A DNA stretch of 64,000 nt from Deltaproteobacteria bacterium. Its GTDB lineage: Bacteria; Myxococcota_A; UBA796; UBA2385. The position numbers and the translations under genes were made by a program. The stretch lies in assembly GCA_018401435.1 (NCBI GenBank), contig JAGYJW010000034.1, positions 1-64,000 on the forward strand, written 5' to 3'. The notes beneath the pieces were generated by a model, which was given only the letters and a program-made list of their open reading frames with translations, searched no databases and was not told the origin of the DNA. Shown here piece by piece: positions 25,148 through 32,951 of this stretch (positions within the stretch are counted from its first letter, which is position 1; each line of letters starts with the position of its first letter).

Positions 25148-26935
25148 CTAGCAGCGCAGCCTCTGCTGATAGCCGGCGATGGACTCGAGCAGCTTGTCGA
25201 CCTCGGCGTCGGGCAGCTCTTCGACCGCCAGGGACAGGCCCCGCTCGATCAGGTCCATGGTGCCGCGGTCGAGCAGGGTGCGCCACTCGGAGTCGGGCCG
25301 GCGCCGCAGGTTGGCAGTGGCGGCCTCGGCAGAGAAGCGGCCGTCGGGCAAGGCGTTCAGGCCGCCAAAGAGCGGCGCATAGACGCTGGGGGCGCCATCG
25401 AGGAGCAGCTGCACCGAGCCGCTGCCGGATCCCGGCCCGCGGTTGCGGTCCAAAGCCGCTGCGATGCGCGCCAGCACCCCGTTGCAGACCTCGAATTTGT
25501 GCTCGATCTCGTCGTCTTGCAGCCGCGGCGCGCCAAAGCTGAGGGCGACCACCTTGTCTTCGGCGGTGAACTGGGCGTCGTCGGCGTCCAGCGCCTCCAG
25601 CAGCAGCTCCTCTTCTGCTTCTTGCACCGGAGGGGGCGCCTCGGGCAGCGGGCGGCCGCGCCGGAGGGCCTCCTCCCGGAGATCCACCACATCCAGCAGC
25701 TCGCGCTTGAGGCTGAACTGGCCCATGCCGCCGCCGCGCACATGGTCCTGGTCCTGGAACATGCCCAGGTCCTCGGGATCCGACCCGTCATCCACCCCAA
25801 AGAAGGCGGCGTCGTCGGCATCGGGCGGGGCGCTGGACTCAAAGAAGCTCTGGCCGGCCGAAGGGCGGGGCACCCAGCCGCCTTCGGGCTCGGGCCCGTC
25901 GTCGGGCTCGGGCGCGGGCGCGGGCGCGGCGGCCGGAGACGGAACCGGCGTGGGCGCGGGATCCGCTTCGTCTTCGGGGGTCCAGGTGTCATCGGCCGAC
26001 GAGGTGGCGGGCCCACGACCGGTGACCACCGAGACGCCCTGCCGGACCGGGGGAGAGTCCACCGGCTGCAGATCGGCGCCCTCCAGCTCGGGAAGGGGCT
26101 CCAGATCCTCCCCATTCAGGAGATCCAGGCTGACCGGGGCGGCCTGGGGGGCGGCGGGAGCACGCGCGGCGGGCTCGTCCAAGGAGAAGAGCTCCTCGAC
26201 CACCATGCCCGGCGGGCGCTCCCGGCTGCGCCGCTGGGCCAGGGCGGGGGGCTGGGCGAGCTTGATGCCCTCATCGCTGACCAGCGCCCCATTCTCGAGC
26301 ATCTCGACGACCATCAGCAGGGTCGCGCCGGCCTCGAAGGGGCTGAGGGTGAGCAGGTCCTTGAGCTGGATGGAGGGCTCGCAGAGGTCCATCAGCCGGG
26401 CCTGCTGCTGGGTGGCCGGCATGGACGGCCCGGGGCGCAGGTTCAAGGGGCCGGCGTGGCCCACCAGGGGCGACACCCGCTCTCGCAGCTCCAGCAGCTG
26501 CGTCAGCAGGCGGCCGCTGTCGTGGCCCACCTGCACATTGCGCACAAAGACCGCGTCCAGGGGCGCAAAGGCGGCGGGCCCCTCGCAGTCCAGCAGCTCC
26601 AGCAGGTTCTGGCGGAAGCGGGCTTGCAGCAGCGTGTGAAAGAGGCTGTCGGGGACATGGCCCAGCAGGAGCTCTTCGGCGGATCGGCCCTGCTCGACCG
26701 ACCGGGCGAAGGCCTTTCCCTGGCGGTCGGTGATCGCCCCGTTGTTCACCAGGCGCCGCACCAGCCAGGGCCCGTCGTCGGGGGCATGGGCGGCCAGCGC
26801 CTCGCCTTGCAGCAGGAAGACGTCGAGGCTGCGGCCTCGGCGATCCACGGCGGACAGCCGGCCGGTGACCCCCCGCGCGAGGTGATCCCGGAGGGCGTCA
26901 ATCGGGGACTGGGGTCTCTGCTGGCTGAGGCTCAT
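25148..26935 (-). CDS. DUF4388 (PATAN-type) N-terminal domain protein
   Basis: A 595-residue protein. The N-terminus (MSLSQQRPQSPIDALRDHLARGVTGRLSAVDRRGRSLDVFLLQGEALAAHA) is a DUF4388/PATAN-type domain, common in myxobacterial regulatory and motility proteins. Residues about 60-240 are helical (VRRLVNNGAITDRQGKAF; LTLSPFEAGATLLMVVEMLENGALVSD). The middle 200 residues are acidic and Pro-rich, probably disordered (DPAPTPVPSPAAAPAPAPEP). The C-terminal region (EHKFEVCNGVLARIAAALDRNRG...) has a conserved-looking block of unknown type. There is no membrane segment. It sits between the S41 and DUF1460 genes. Confidence 0.82.
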   Translation of the reverse strand: MSLSQQRPQSPIDALRDHLARGVTGRLSAVDRRGRSLDVFLLQGEALAAHAPDDGPWLVRRLVNNGAITDRQGKAFARSVEQGRSAEELLLGHVPDSLFHTLLQARFRQNLLELLDCEGPAAFAPLDAVFVRNVQVGHDSGRLLTQLLELRERVSPLVGHAGPLNLRPGPSMPATQQQARLMDLCEPSIQLKDLLTLSPFEAGATLLMVVEMLENGALVSDEGIKLAQPPALAQRRSRERPPGMVVEELFSLDEPAARAPAAPQAAPVSLDLLNGEDLEPLPELEGADLQPVDSPPVRQGVSVVTGRGPATSSADDTWTPEDEADPAPTPVPSPAAAPAPAPEPDDGPEPEGGWVPRPSAGQSFFESSAPPDADDAAFFGVDDGSDPEDLGMFQDQDHVRGGGMGQFSLKRELLDVVDLREEALRRGRPLPEAPPPVQEAEEELLLEALDADDAQFTAEDKVVALSFGAPRLQDDEIEHKFEVCNGVLARIAAALDRNRGPGSGSGSVQLLLDGAPSVYAPLFGGLNALPDGRFSAEAATANLRRRPDSEWRTLLDRGTMDLIERGLSLAVEELPDAEVDKLLESIAGYQQRLRC

Positions 26936-26995
26936 CCCGACCGCGGTCTCAAGCGGGAGTGCTGCAGGGATCGTAGCAGTCTGCGGGCCCCAAGG

Positions 26996-28129
26996 TCAAT
27001 CTGGACGCTGCTGCACCCGCTGGCCGAGCAGCTGGATGCCGGCATCGCGCTGGAGATCCGGCGATACCGACCGGCCGCTGGGCGACAGCATCGCGCTCAC
27101 CGCCTCCACCATCAGGTCGGGCGCGAGGCCATTCGGGGTCCAGCCCAGGCCCGAGGGGCCCTGCATCCAGGTGTCGGACAGGGCCAGGACGAGGTCGCCA
27201 TCGAGGGGATGGAAGCTGGGCAGCGTGCCCACCCCCGCGGTGGCCGTGCCCACCAGCTGGGCCCGCCCATGGTCGCGCAAGGCGGCGGCAAAGGCCTCGG
27301 CCGGGCCGCTGGTGCCGCGGTTGATGAGCACGACCAGGGCGCCGCCATAGATCGGGGCCCGGCTGCTGCGAATCGGGTCGCTGCCCCCGTCCGGGCGAGA
27401 GGTGCTCAGCACCACCGACTCGGGCTCCAGAAAGAGGCCCGCCGCCGCCACCACCTCGTCGATCAACCCGCCCTCGTTATCGCGGAGATCGAGCACCAGG
27501 CCCCCATTCACGGGCTCCTTGAGCCGCTGGGCCAGGGCCCGGGCCGTGCCCGCCCCAAAGAAGCTCAGCCGGATGCAGGTGGCCGCCGCGCAGTCGCCCG
27601 GTCGCACGCCCAGCACCCGGTAGGCGCCCCGCCGCACCTCCACCCGGCGCACGCCGGCCTCGCCGCGCACATCCAGCCGGGCCTGGGTGGCCTCGGCCGA
27701 GGCCTGCACCACGCTGTGGATCTGCTCAATCGGCATGCCGGTGAAGGGCAGCCCGTCCACCCCCACCACCAGGTCGCCCACCTCGAGCCCGGCGGCCTCG
27801 CCGGGGCCCCCGGGAAAGACATCGGTGATCATCAGCCCGCGCCCGGGGCTGATGGTGAATTCGATGCCGATGCCGTGGCGCTCGCCGCGGTCCCAGGCCA
27901 GCCGCTCATTCCACTCGCGCCGGCTGAGCAGGACGTTGCCCGAGGACCCGGTCAGCCGATCCAGGCGCTCGGCGAAGCCCGCCATGGCGGCCCGGTAGAG
28001 GTCCTCGCGGTCGGCGCGGCCCCCGAAGCGCTCCTCGACCAGCGTCACCATATCGTCGAGGGTGTCCTCGTCCTGGGCCGAGGCCACGCCCAGGGAAGCG
28101 AGCAGGAGCAGCGAGCAGGACCAGGGCAT
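26996..28129 (-). CDS. S41/CtpA-type peptidase-fold protein with PDZ domain
   Basis: A 377-residue exported protein with signal peptide MPWSCSLLLLASLGVASAQDE. A PDZ domain is clear at GIGIEFTISPGRGLMITDVFPGGPGEAAGLEVGDLVVGVDG. The S41 protease core follows with NGGLVLDLRDNEGG and LVVLINRGTSGPAEAFAAAL. Two catalytic features look altered. The usual Ser three residues before the Glu of SASE is Gly here (TSGPAE, with a Ser one residue earlier). The Lys of the GKG block is missing (GTATAGVGTLP). It may be a non-proteolytic or divergent member. It lies 53 bases downstream of the anti-sigma gene, suggesting a role in envelope stress signalling. Confidence 0.85.
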   Translation of the reverse strand: MPWSCSLLLLASLGVASAQDEDTLDDMVTLVEERFGGRADREDLYRAAMAGFAERLDRLTGSSGNVLLSRREWNERLAWDRGERHGIGIEFTISPGRGLMITDVFPGGPGEAAGLEVGDLVVGVDGLPFTGMPIEQIHSVVQASAEATQARLDVRGEAGVRRVEVRRGAYRVLGVRPGDCAAATCIRLSFFGAGTARALAQRLKEPVNGGLVLDLRDNEGGLIDEVVAAAGLFLEPESVVLSTSRPDGGSDPIRSSRAPIYGGALVVLINRGTSGPAEAFAAALRDHGRAQLVGTATAGVGTLPSFHPLDGDLVLALSDTWMQGPSGLGWTPNGLAPDLMVEAVSAMLSPSGRSVSPDLQRDAGIQLLGQRVQQRPD

Positions 28130-28182
28130 GGAGAGGCCGGAGCCAGGGGGACTGCGGGGCGAAGATCAACTGCGGGAGGGGA

Positions 28183-28749
28183 TCAGAGCGTGCCGCGCTG
28201 GGGCGTGTGCGAGACCTTGCGAACCTCGACCCGGGCAGGCGGCCGCGGGGCGGCGCTGTAGCGGCTCTCGCGCTCCAGCTCTTGCACATCCTGGGTGAGC
28301 CGCAGGGCGTCGGCCCGGGCTGCGTCGGCCTCGGCGCGGTTATTCCAGCCCCACAGCAGCGAGAGGGCCAGGGCAGCGGCATAAGCGGCCAGACCGAGGG
28401 GGCTGACCTGAAGCTCCATGCGGCGCAGGCGGCGGGGAGAGAGCGCGGCCATCACGCGGCCCAGGGGGCTGTGGCGCTGCCGCTCTGCGAGGGCGCGTTC
28501 GCGGTCCACCGCCGCCCACTCTGCGGCCACCGCCGCGTCCATCGGGTCCCAGAAGCCGGCCGCGGCCAGGCGGGGATCGGGCGGGGGCGGCAGTGTGGCC
28601 AGGGCCTCCCCTTGTTCGGAGAGCTGCCCGGCCAGCGCGGCGCAGCGGGGGCAGCGCTCGATGTGATCGACGACCAGCTCGGTCTGAGAGGGGCCCAGCT
28701 CCTCCTCCAGCCACGGCACCAGAAGATACTGGGTGGTCGAGCAGTCCAT
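28183..28749 (-). CDS. Zinc-finger anti-sigma factor
   Basis: ATG 28749 (preceded by GAGGTG) gives 188 residues; a longer start at 28797 is possible. The N-terminus holds the anti-sigma zinc finger VDHIERCPRCAAL (HxxxCxxC) typical of ZAS-domain proteins that bind ECF sigma factors. A single transmembrane segment (VSPLGLAAYAAALALSLLWGW) lies at about residue 125. A periplasmic coiled-coil tail (ADALRLTQDVQELERESRYS) follows. The ECF sigma gene is 239 bases upstream on the same strand, matching the usual sigma/anti-sigma pairing. The S41-fold gene downstream might sense or act on the periplasmic tail. Confidence 0.85.
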   Translation of the reverse strand: MDCSTTQYLLVPWLEEELGPSQTELVVDHIERCPRCAALAGQLSEQGEALATLPPPPDPRLAAAGFWDPMDAAVAAEWAAVDRERALAERQRHSPLGRVMAALSPRRLRRMELQVSPLGLAAYAAALALSLLWGWNNRAEADAARADALRLTQDVQELERESRYSAAPRPPARVEVRKVSHTPQRGTL

Positions 28750-28960
28750 GCAATGCACCTCAACAGGTTTGCGGTCCGAAGCGCCAAGGCACCCCACGGC
28801 CTGGACGCTATCCGGTCGGAGGGGGGCGGCGCTCGCGAGCGGCCTGACGGGACCGATCGCACTCCCAACACGCCATCGGGCGGATCCCTCCCCCCAAGCG
28901 GTCGCTGCGCCAGAAAAAAGCGACCCCGGCGCGGGGGGTCCCGGCCGGGGGCGGATCAGG

Positions 28961-28982
28961 GGCCCCGCAAGAAGGCGGGGCC
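28961..28982 (-). terminator. GC-rich hairpin after the ECF sigma gene
   Basis: GGCCCCGC and GCGGGGCC form a perfect eight-base stem around a six-base loop, six bases after the sigma factor stop. There is no U-tract, so it may attenuate and not fully terminate transcription into the anti-sigma gene. Confidence 0.4.
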
Positions 28983-28988
28983 GGGGGC

Positions 28989-29594
28989 TCAGGCCTCGGG
29001 GCGCATGGCGGTGCTCTCGCCCATCTCTTCGAGCAGGCGGGCGCGGGCCCGGCTCAAGCGCGACATCACCGTGCCCAGCTTGATGTCCAGCACCGATGCG
29101 ATCTCGGCGTAGGAGAGGTCATCGTAGTAGCGCAGCATGAGGATCTCGCTGTGGTCCTGGGTCATCTTGCCGATGGCCGACAGCACCTCTTCCCGGCGCT
29201 CTCCCTTGAAGACCAGGTCCACCTGATCCGCGCTGAAGCTCTCGGGCTTGATCATGGCGTCCAGGATGGCGCCGCGGCGCTTGCGGTCCCGAACCAGGTT
29301 GAAGCAGAGGTTGCTGGTGACCCGGAAGAGCCAAGCCTTCATGCGGAAGTCTTCGTTGAAGAAGCGGGTCTCCCGCATGGCGCGGATGAAGACCTCTTGT
29401 ACGACGTCGTAGGCCTCCTGGTAGTCCTTGACGATGCCGAGCGCGTGGTAGAAGAGCCGGTCCCGGTACTTGCGGATGACCATGTCCAGGCCGTCCCGCG
29501 GGTTGCCCAGGGCGACCTGCTTGATGTCTTCTTCCGTCCAGGTGGAGGGCTGGCCAACGGTGACGAGGCGGAGGCTGGTGCTGGTGGCGGTCAT
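28989..29594 (-). CDS. RNA polymerase ECF-type sigma factor
   Basis: A 201-residue sigma-70 family protein from ATG 29594, preceded by GAGGAGC. Region 2 is clear: MVIRKYRDRLFYHALGIVKDYQEAYDVVQEVFIRAM with the DVVQEVF core, then FRMKAWLFRVTSNLCFNLVRDRKR. Region 4 has RREEVLSAIGKMTQDHSEILMLRYYDDLSYAEIASVLDIKLGTVMSRLSRARARL with a helix-turn-helix. It is paired with a zinc-finger anti-sigma factor downstream. A possible autoregulated promoter lies at 29651-29675. Confidence 0.95.
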   Translation of the reverse strand: MTATSTSLRLVTVGQPSTWTEEDIKQVALGNPRDGLDMVIRKYRDRLFYHALGIVKDYQEAYDVVQEVFIRAMRETRFFNEDFRMKAWLFRVTSNLCFNLVRDRKRRGAILDAMIKPESFSADQVDLVFKGERREEVLSAIGKMTQDHSEILMLRYYDDLSYAEIASVLDIKLGTVMSRLSRARARLLEEMGESTAMRPEA

Positions 29595-29650
29595 GGCGAG
29601 CTCCTCGTGGGCAGCGCTGCAGGGAAGGACAGGGGCTTGGTAGGGGATTG

Positions 29651-29675
29651 GACCGCGGGGAATCGGTTGGGTTCC
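29651..29675 (-). promoter_or_regulatory. Candidate ECF promoter of the sigma operon
   Basis: On the minus strand GGAACC, a 16-base spacer and GTC appear, matching the general ECF pattern (GGAAC -35, GTC -10). It lies 57 bases upstream of the sigma factor start. ECF sigma genes are often autoregulated. A second GGAACC lies at 29714-29719 without a matching -10. Confidence 0.42.
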
Positions 29676-29873
29676 ATCGGGGTCGGCTCCAAGCGCGGGG
29701 GACTGTGGTGCCCGGTTCCAAGACGCCGGGGAATCTTCTTTCATTCACAGGGTCTTCCCCGATCGGCCTGTTGTCCTGTCTTTTGATGTCTCAGGGGCGA
29801 TTCGGGCATCCGGGTCAGGTGCTTCAAGGTGGATTCTCGAAAGAAGCTGCGCCAGGATGGCCTTGGGGCCCGG

Positions 29874-29902
29874 TTGACGCAAGCGCATCGGGGCCCAGGA
29901 TA
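29874..29902 (+). promoter_or_regulatory. Weak candidate promoter for the KH gene
   Basis: TTGACG and AGGATA are separated by 17 bases, 84 bases before the KH start. The -35 box is good and the -10 box poor. Confidence 0.28.
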
Positions 29903-29985
29903 GAGAGGAGCCGGTTGTTTGCTCGATGCTGGATGCGGCGGCCCCCCGGGGCACGCGGCGCGCGGATGGTTGGACCCCAGGAGCG

Positions 29986-30231
29986 ATGATGGAAGTGCGC
30001 GAGCTGGTCGAGGAGATCGTCAAGGCGCTGGTGGACCAGCCCGACGAGGTGGTGTGCACCGAGATTGAAGGCACCCAGTCCTGCGTCATCGAGCTCAAGG
30101 TCGCGCTGAGCGACGTGGGCAAGGTCATTGGAAAGAAGGGCGTACACGCCGACGCCATCCGGCGCATCGTGCACGCCATCGGCGGCAAGAAGAAGAAGCG
30201 CTACGTGCTGGAGATCCTCGAAGAGCGCTGA
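29986..30231 (+). CDS. khpA: KH-domain RNA-binding protein (KhpA-like)
   Basis: An 81-residue protein from ATG 29986 (preceded by AGGAG). It is a single type-II KH domain with the GxxG loop in SDVGKVIGKKGVHADAIRRIVHAI and a basic end (GGKKKKRYVLEIL). Length and architecture match KhpA, a small RNA-binding protein that in Gram-positive bacteria pairs with KhpB and affects division and cell-wall gene expression. It is unlikely to share an operon with the DUF1501 gene 54 bases downstream, though co-direction allows it. Confidence 0.88.
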   Translation: MMEVRELVEEIVKALVDQPDEVVCTEIEGTQSCVIELKVALSDVGKVIGKKGVHADAIRRIVHAIGGKKKKRYVLEILEER

Positions 30232-30285
30232 GAGGACGCGCGCCCTGGCCCCACTCGGGCCGGCTTGGAATAGAATGTGGGCGGC

Positions 30286-31599
30286 ATGTCGTCCTCCTTC
30301 AGCCGCAGGCGCTTTGGCCTCCTGGCCGGCGCCACCGCACTCGTCCCCGCGCTGGCATCCGCCGGGTCGCGGGCCCGGCGCCCCTGGGCGGCCCGGTCGC
30401 CCGTAGACCCGCGCGAGCGCCGCTTCCTCTTCCTGCACTGCCGCGGGGGCTGGGACCCCACCGTTGCCTTCGTGCCCCTCTTTGACGGGGCCGACATGGA
30501 GGACGGCGCCGAGGAGGCCACCATGGGGGGCCTGCGCTTCGTGGACCACCCCGACCGCCCCAGCGTGCGGGCCTTCTACGAGCGCTGGGCGGATCGTTGC
30601 TGCCTGGTCAACGGCGTCGAGGTGCGCAGCGTCGCCCACGACCGCTGCGAGCGCATCCTGCTCACCGGCACCGGCTCGGCCGGCCGGGACGACTGGCCCA
30701 GCCTGCTGGCGGCCCACGCGAGCAACAGCCCGGTGCTGCCCTACCTGCTCCTGGCCGGACCCGCGTTCAACGCCCAGTATGCAGACCGCGTGGTGCGCAT
30801 CGGGGACAATGGCCAGCTGCCCGAGCTGCTGAGCGGCCAGGCCCTGCAGCAGGTGGACGGGCCGCCCTTCTGGATGCCAGAGCCGGGGGTCGAGGCGGTG
30901 GAGTCGGCCTTTTTCAGGGAGCGCCTGGCCCGACTGGAACAAGGCGGCCTGGGCGGGGACGCCGGTGACTTCGCGCGCCGCTACGGCACCTTGCAGGAGC
31001 AGCTCGGCCGGCTGTCCGAGGAGGCCGGCGGCATCGACCTCAACCCCAGCGACCTGGGCTGCGAGCGCGACCTGGTGGCCGACGCCGCGACCGCCTTTGA
31101 CTGCTTTGAAGCCGGGCTCAGCCGCTGCGCGATGCTGCGCTACGCCGGCTGGTGCGGCGAGGGCTGGGACACCCACACCGACACCGAGCTGCAGTCCATC
31201 AATTTCGAGGATCTCTTTCGCTACCTCGACGGCATCCTCAGCGATCTGGCCACCCGCACCGCGCCCTCGGGGGCTCCCCTCGAAGATGAAGTCACTATCT
31301 GCGTCTTCAGCGAGATGGGACGCTCGCCGCGCCGCAACTCCTGGGGGGGCAAGGATCACTGGACCTTCACATCTACAATGCTGCTGGGATCGGGGATCGC
31401 CGGCGGAAAGACCATCGGCGACCTGGACGAGCGCGGCATGGGCCGCCCGGTGGACCTGGGCAGCGGCGAGCTGCACGCCGGGGGCGTGTCCTTGGTGCCC
31501 AACCACCTGGGCGCCACCCTGCTGCGCCTGGGCGGCATGGATCCCACCCCCTGGGTGGGCGAGGTCCCCGCCCTCGCCGCCGCCCTCGCGGAGGGCTGA
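30286..31599 (+). CDS. DUF1501-type Tat-exported protein
   Basis: A 437-residue protein with a Tat signal at the N-terminus (SRRRFGLLAGATALVPALASA). The core follows the DUF1501 pattern, an alkaline-phosphatase-like fold: RRFLFLHCRGGWDPT, then DRCCLVNGVEVRSVAHDR, then VTICVFSEMGRSPRRNSWGGKDHWTFTSTMLLGSGIAGG. DUF1501 proteins often sit beside haem-domain DUF1549/1592-type proteins. Here the next three genes are exported and one has a c-haem motif. The stop is immediately followed by the start of the next gene, so co-translation is likely. Enzymatic role unknown. Confidence 0.88.
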   Translation: MSSSFSRRRFGLLAGATALVPALASAGSRARRPWAARSPVDPRERRFLFLHCRGGWDPTVAFVPLFDGADMEDGAEEATMGGLRFVDHPDRPSVRAFYERWADRCCLVNGVEVRSVAHDRCERILLTGTGSAGRDDWPSLLAAHASNSPVLPYLLLAGPAFNAQYADRVVRIGDNGQLPELLSGQALQQVDGPPFWMPEPGVEAVESAFFRERLARLEQGGLGGDAGDFARRYGTLQEQLGRLSEEAGGIDLNPSDLGCERDLVADAATAFDCFEAGLSRCAMLRYAGWCGEGWDTHTDTELQSINFEDLFRYLDGILSDLATRTAPSGAPLEDEVTICVFSEMGRSPRRNSWGGKDHWTFTSTMLLGSGIAGGKTIGDLDERGMGRPVDLGSGELHAGGVSLVPNHLGATLLRLGGMDPTPWVGEVPALAAALAEG

Positions 31600-32058
31600 A
31601 TGGCGGCGGGTCGCTCATCCTGGATACTCGCGGGCCTGCTTCTCGGCCTCAGCGCCTGCGCCGACCCACCCTGCCCGGCGGGCAGCGCCAGGGCCGCAGA
31701 CGGGCTCTGCACCTTGCCGCCCGAAGACAGCGCAGCGCCGGCCGACCTGGGCGACTGCGCGCGAGACACCGGCCTCTTCGAAGACCCCGCCGCCATCGAC
31801 GCCAGCCTGAGCTGGTCGGGCTGGGGCGACGGCTTCTTCGCCACCTACTGTCGGAGCTGTCACGGCGCGACCACCCCCGACCGCCGCGGAGCGCCGGAGG
31901 GCGTCAACTTCGACTCCGAGGTCGAGGTGGCCGGCCAGGTCGGGCGGGTGCGGGCCCGGGTGCTGGAACAAGGCGATATGCCCGCCGGTGGGGGCGTTGT
32001 GGAGGCAGATCTGGCCTTGCTGCACCGCTACCTCTGCCGGCTGGAGGCCCGCCGATGA
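31600..32058 (+). CDS. Lipoprotein with c-type haem motif
   Basis: A 152-residue protein, starting directly after the previous stop. The signal peptide ends in a lipobox (LLLGLSAC). The domain has one haem c attachment site, FFATYCRSCHGATTP (CxxCH), and a possible axial Met in GDMPAGGG near residue 128. This is the architecture of a short class I-like cytochrome c domain. Its C-terminus overlaps the next gene by four bases (ATGA). Confidence 0.85.
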   Translation: MAAGRSSWILAGLLLGLSACADPPCPAGSARAADGLCTLPPEDSAAPADLGDCARDTGLFEDPAAIDASLSWSGWGDGFFATYCRSCHGATTPDRRGAPEGVNFDSEVEVAGQVGRVRARVLEQGDMPAGGGVVEADLALLHRYLCRLEARR

Positions 32059-32951
32059 TCCCCCTCTGGCTGGCCCTGGCCTCCTGCAACCCACCGGCGG
32101 CCCAACCGGGGGAGGCCCTCCCCGATGATGAGGCTGTAGCGCCCATTCCCGGCGGACCGACCGACTCGGGTCTGCCCGGCCTGCCCGAGATTGACGGCGG
32201 CCCGACCCAGGCCAGCTGGACCGCCACCGACATCGACGCCGCCCTACAAGAGGCCCTGGGCCAGGGCATCCCCGATCCCTGGACCCTGCAAGCCCAGCTG
32301 CTGGAGGTGTTCAGCCATGGTGACGGCGCCTGCCCCGGTCACCCCAACTACATCGACGACCGCAACCTGCTGGGCTGCACCGCCGCCAGCGGCTGGATGT
32401 ACAGCGGCGTGAGCGAGTGGACCGAGCTGCACGGCGAGGTCGAGGGCATGCCCATCGAAGGCGAGCTGACCTTTGGCGACATCATCTTCGCCTCCCCCGA
32501 GGGCCTGGTCTTCGAGGTCGGCGGCTTCGTGCAGTGGATGCGCCTGCGGGACGCGCGCTTCGACGTGGCCCGCATCGAGACGCAGCACCAGGGGAGCTGG
32601 CATTGGGACGGGGATCCCATCTGGTTGGACCAGACCGTGAGCGGCCGCTACCAGATCCGCATGGAGCGGGTGGACGGCAACCGCCAGATCACCCTGACCG
32701 GGGCCGCCCGGGTGCGGGGCATCGACCTGGACTTTCAGGATCTGCTGCTGGAAGAGGGCGACTGCGCCTGGGCCCCCCGGGGCGCGCTGGCGGTGCGAGA
32801 CCCGGCGGGGGGCTGGCACCGGCTGGACTTCGGCGAGGCCTGCCAGCCCTGCGCCAGCCCGAGCTACCAGGGGGGCGAGCCCCAAGGCGAGGTCTGCGTG
32901 GACCTCGCCGCCATCCCCGCGGGCCTGATGGCCGAGCTGGACCGGCTATGA
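32055..32951 (+). CDS. Exported lipoprotein of the DUF1501 operon
   Basis: A 298-residue protein starting at ATG 32055. The short hydrophobic N-terminus MIPLWLALASC has a lipobox-like Cys. The mature part has many aromatic/acidic segments (WTATDIDAALQEALGQGIPDPWTL; FEVGGFVQWMRLRDARFDV) and Cys-containing loops (ACPGHPNYIDDRNLLGC; CQPCASPSYQGG). No family recognised. It is translationally coupled on both sides, so it probably forms a complex or pathway with the neighbours. Confidence 0.8.
   Translation: MIPLWLALASCNPPAAQPGEALPDDEAVAPIPGGPTDSGLPGLPEIDGGPTQASWTATDIDAALQEALGQGIPDPWTLQAQLLEVFSHGDGACPGHPNYIDDRNLLGCTAASGWMYSGVSEWTELHGEVEGMPIEGELTFGDIIFASPEGLVFEVGGFVQWMRLRDARFDVARIETQHQGSWHWDGDPIWLDQTVSGRYQIRMERVDGNRQITLTGAARVRGIDLDFQDLLLEEGDCAWAPRGALAVRDPAGGWHRLDFGEACQPCASPSYQGGEPQGEVCVDLAAIPAGLMAELDRL

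Larger units (their letters stand above)
29595..29985. other. Divergent regulatory region
   Basis: 391 bases without a gene, between the ECF sigma gene (minus) and the KH-domain gene (plus). Base composition is less GC-rich than surrounding coding DNA. It should hold promoters for both directions; separate candidates are annotated at 29651-29675 and 29874-29902. No RNA gene was recognised. Confidence 0.7.

Noticed and set aside
28961..28982. Strong Rho-independent terminator
   Set aside because: A hairpin exists, but there is no U-tract, so it is kept only as a weak candidate.
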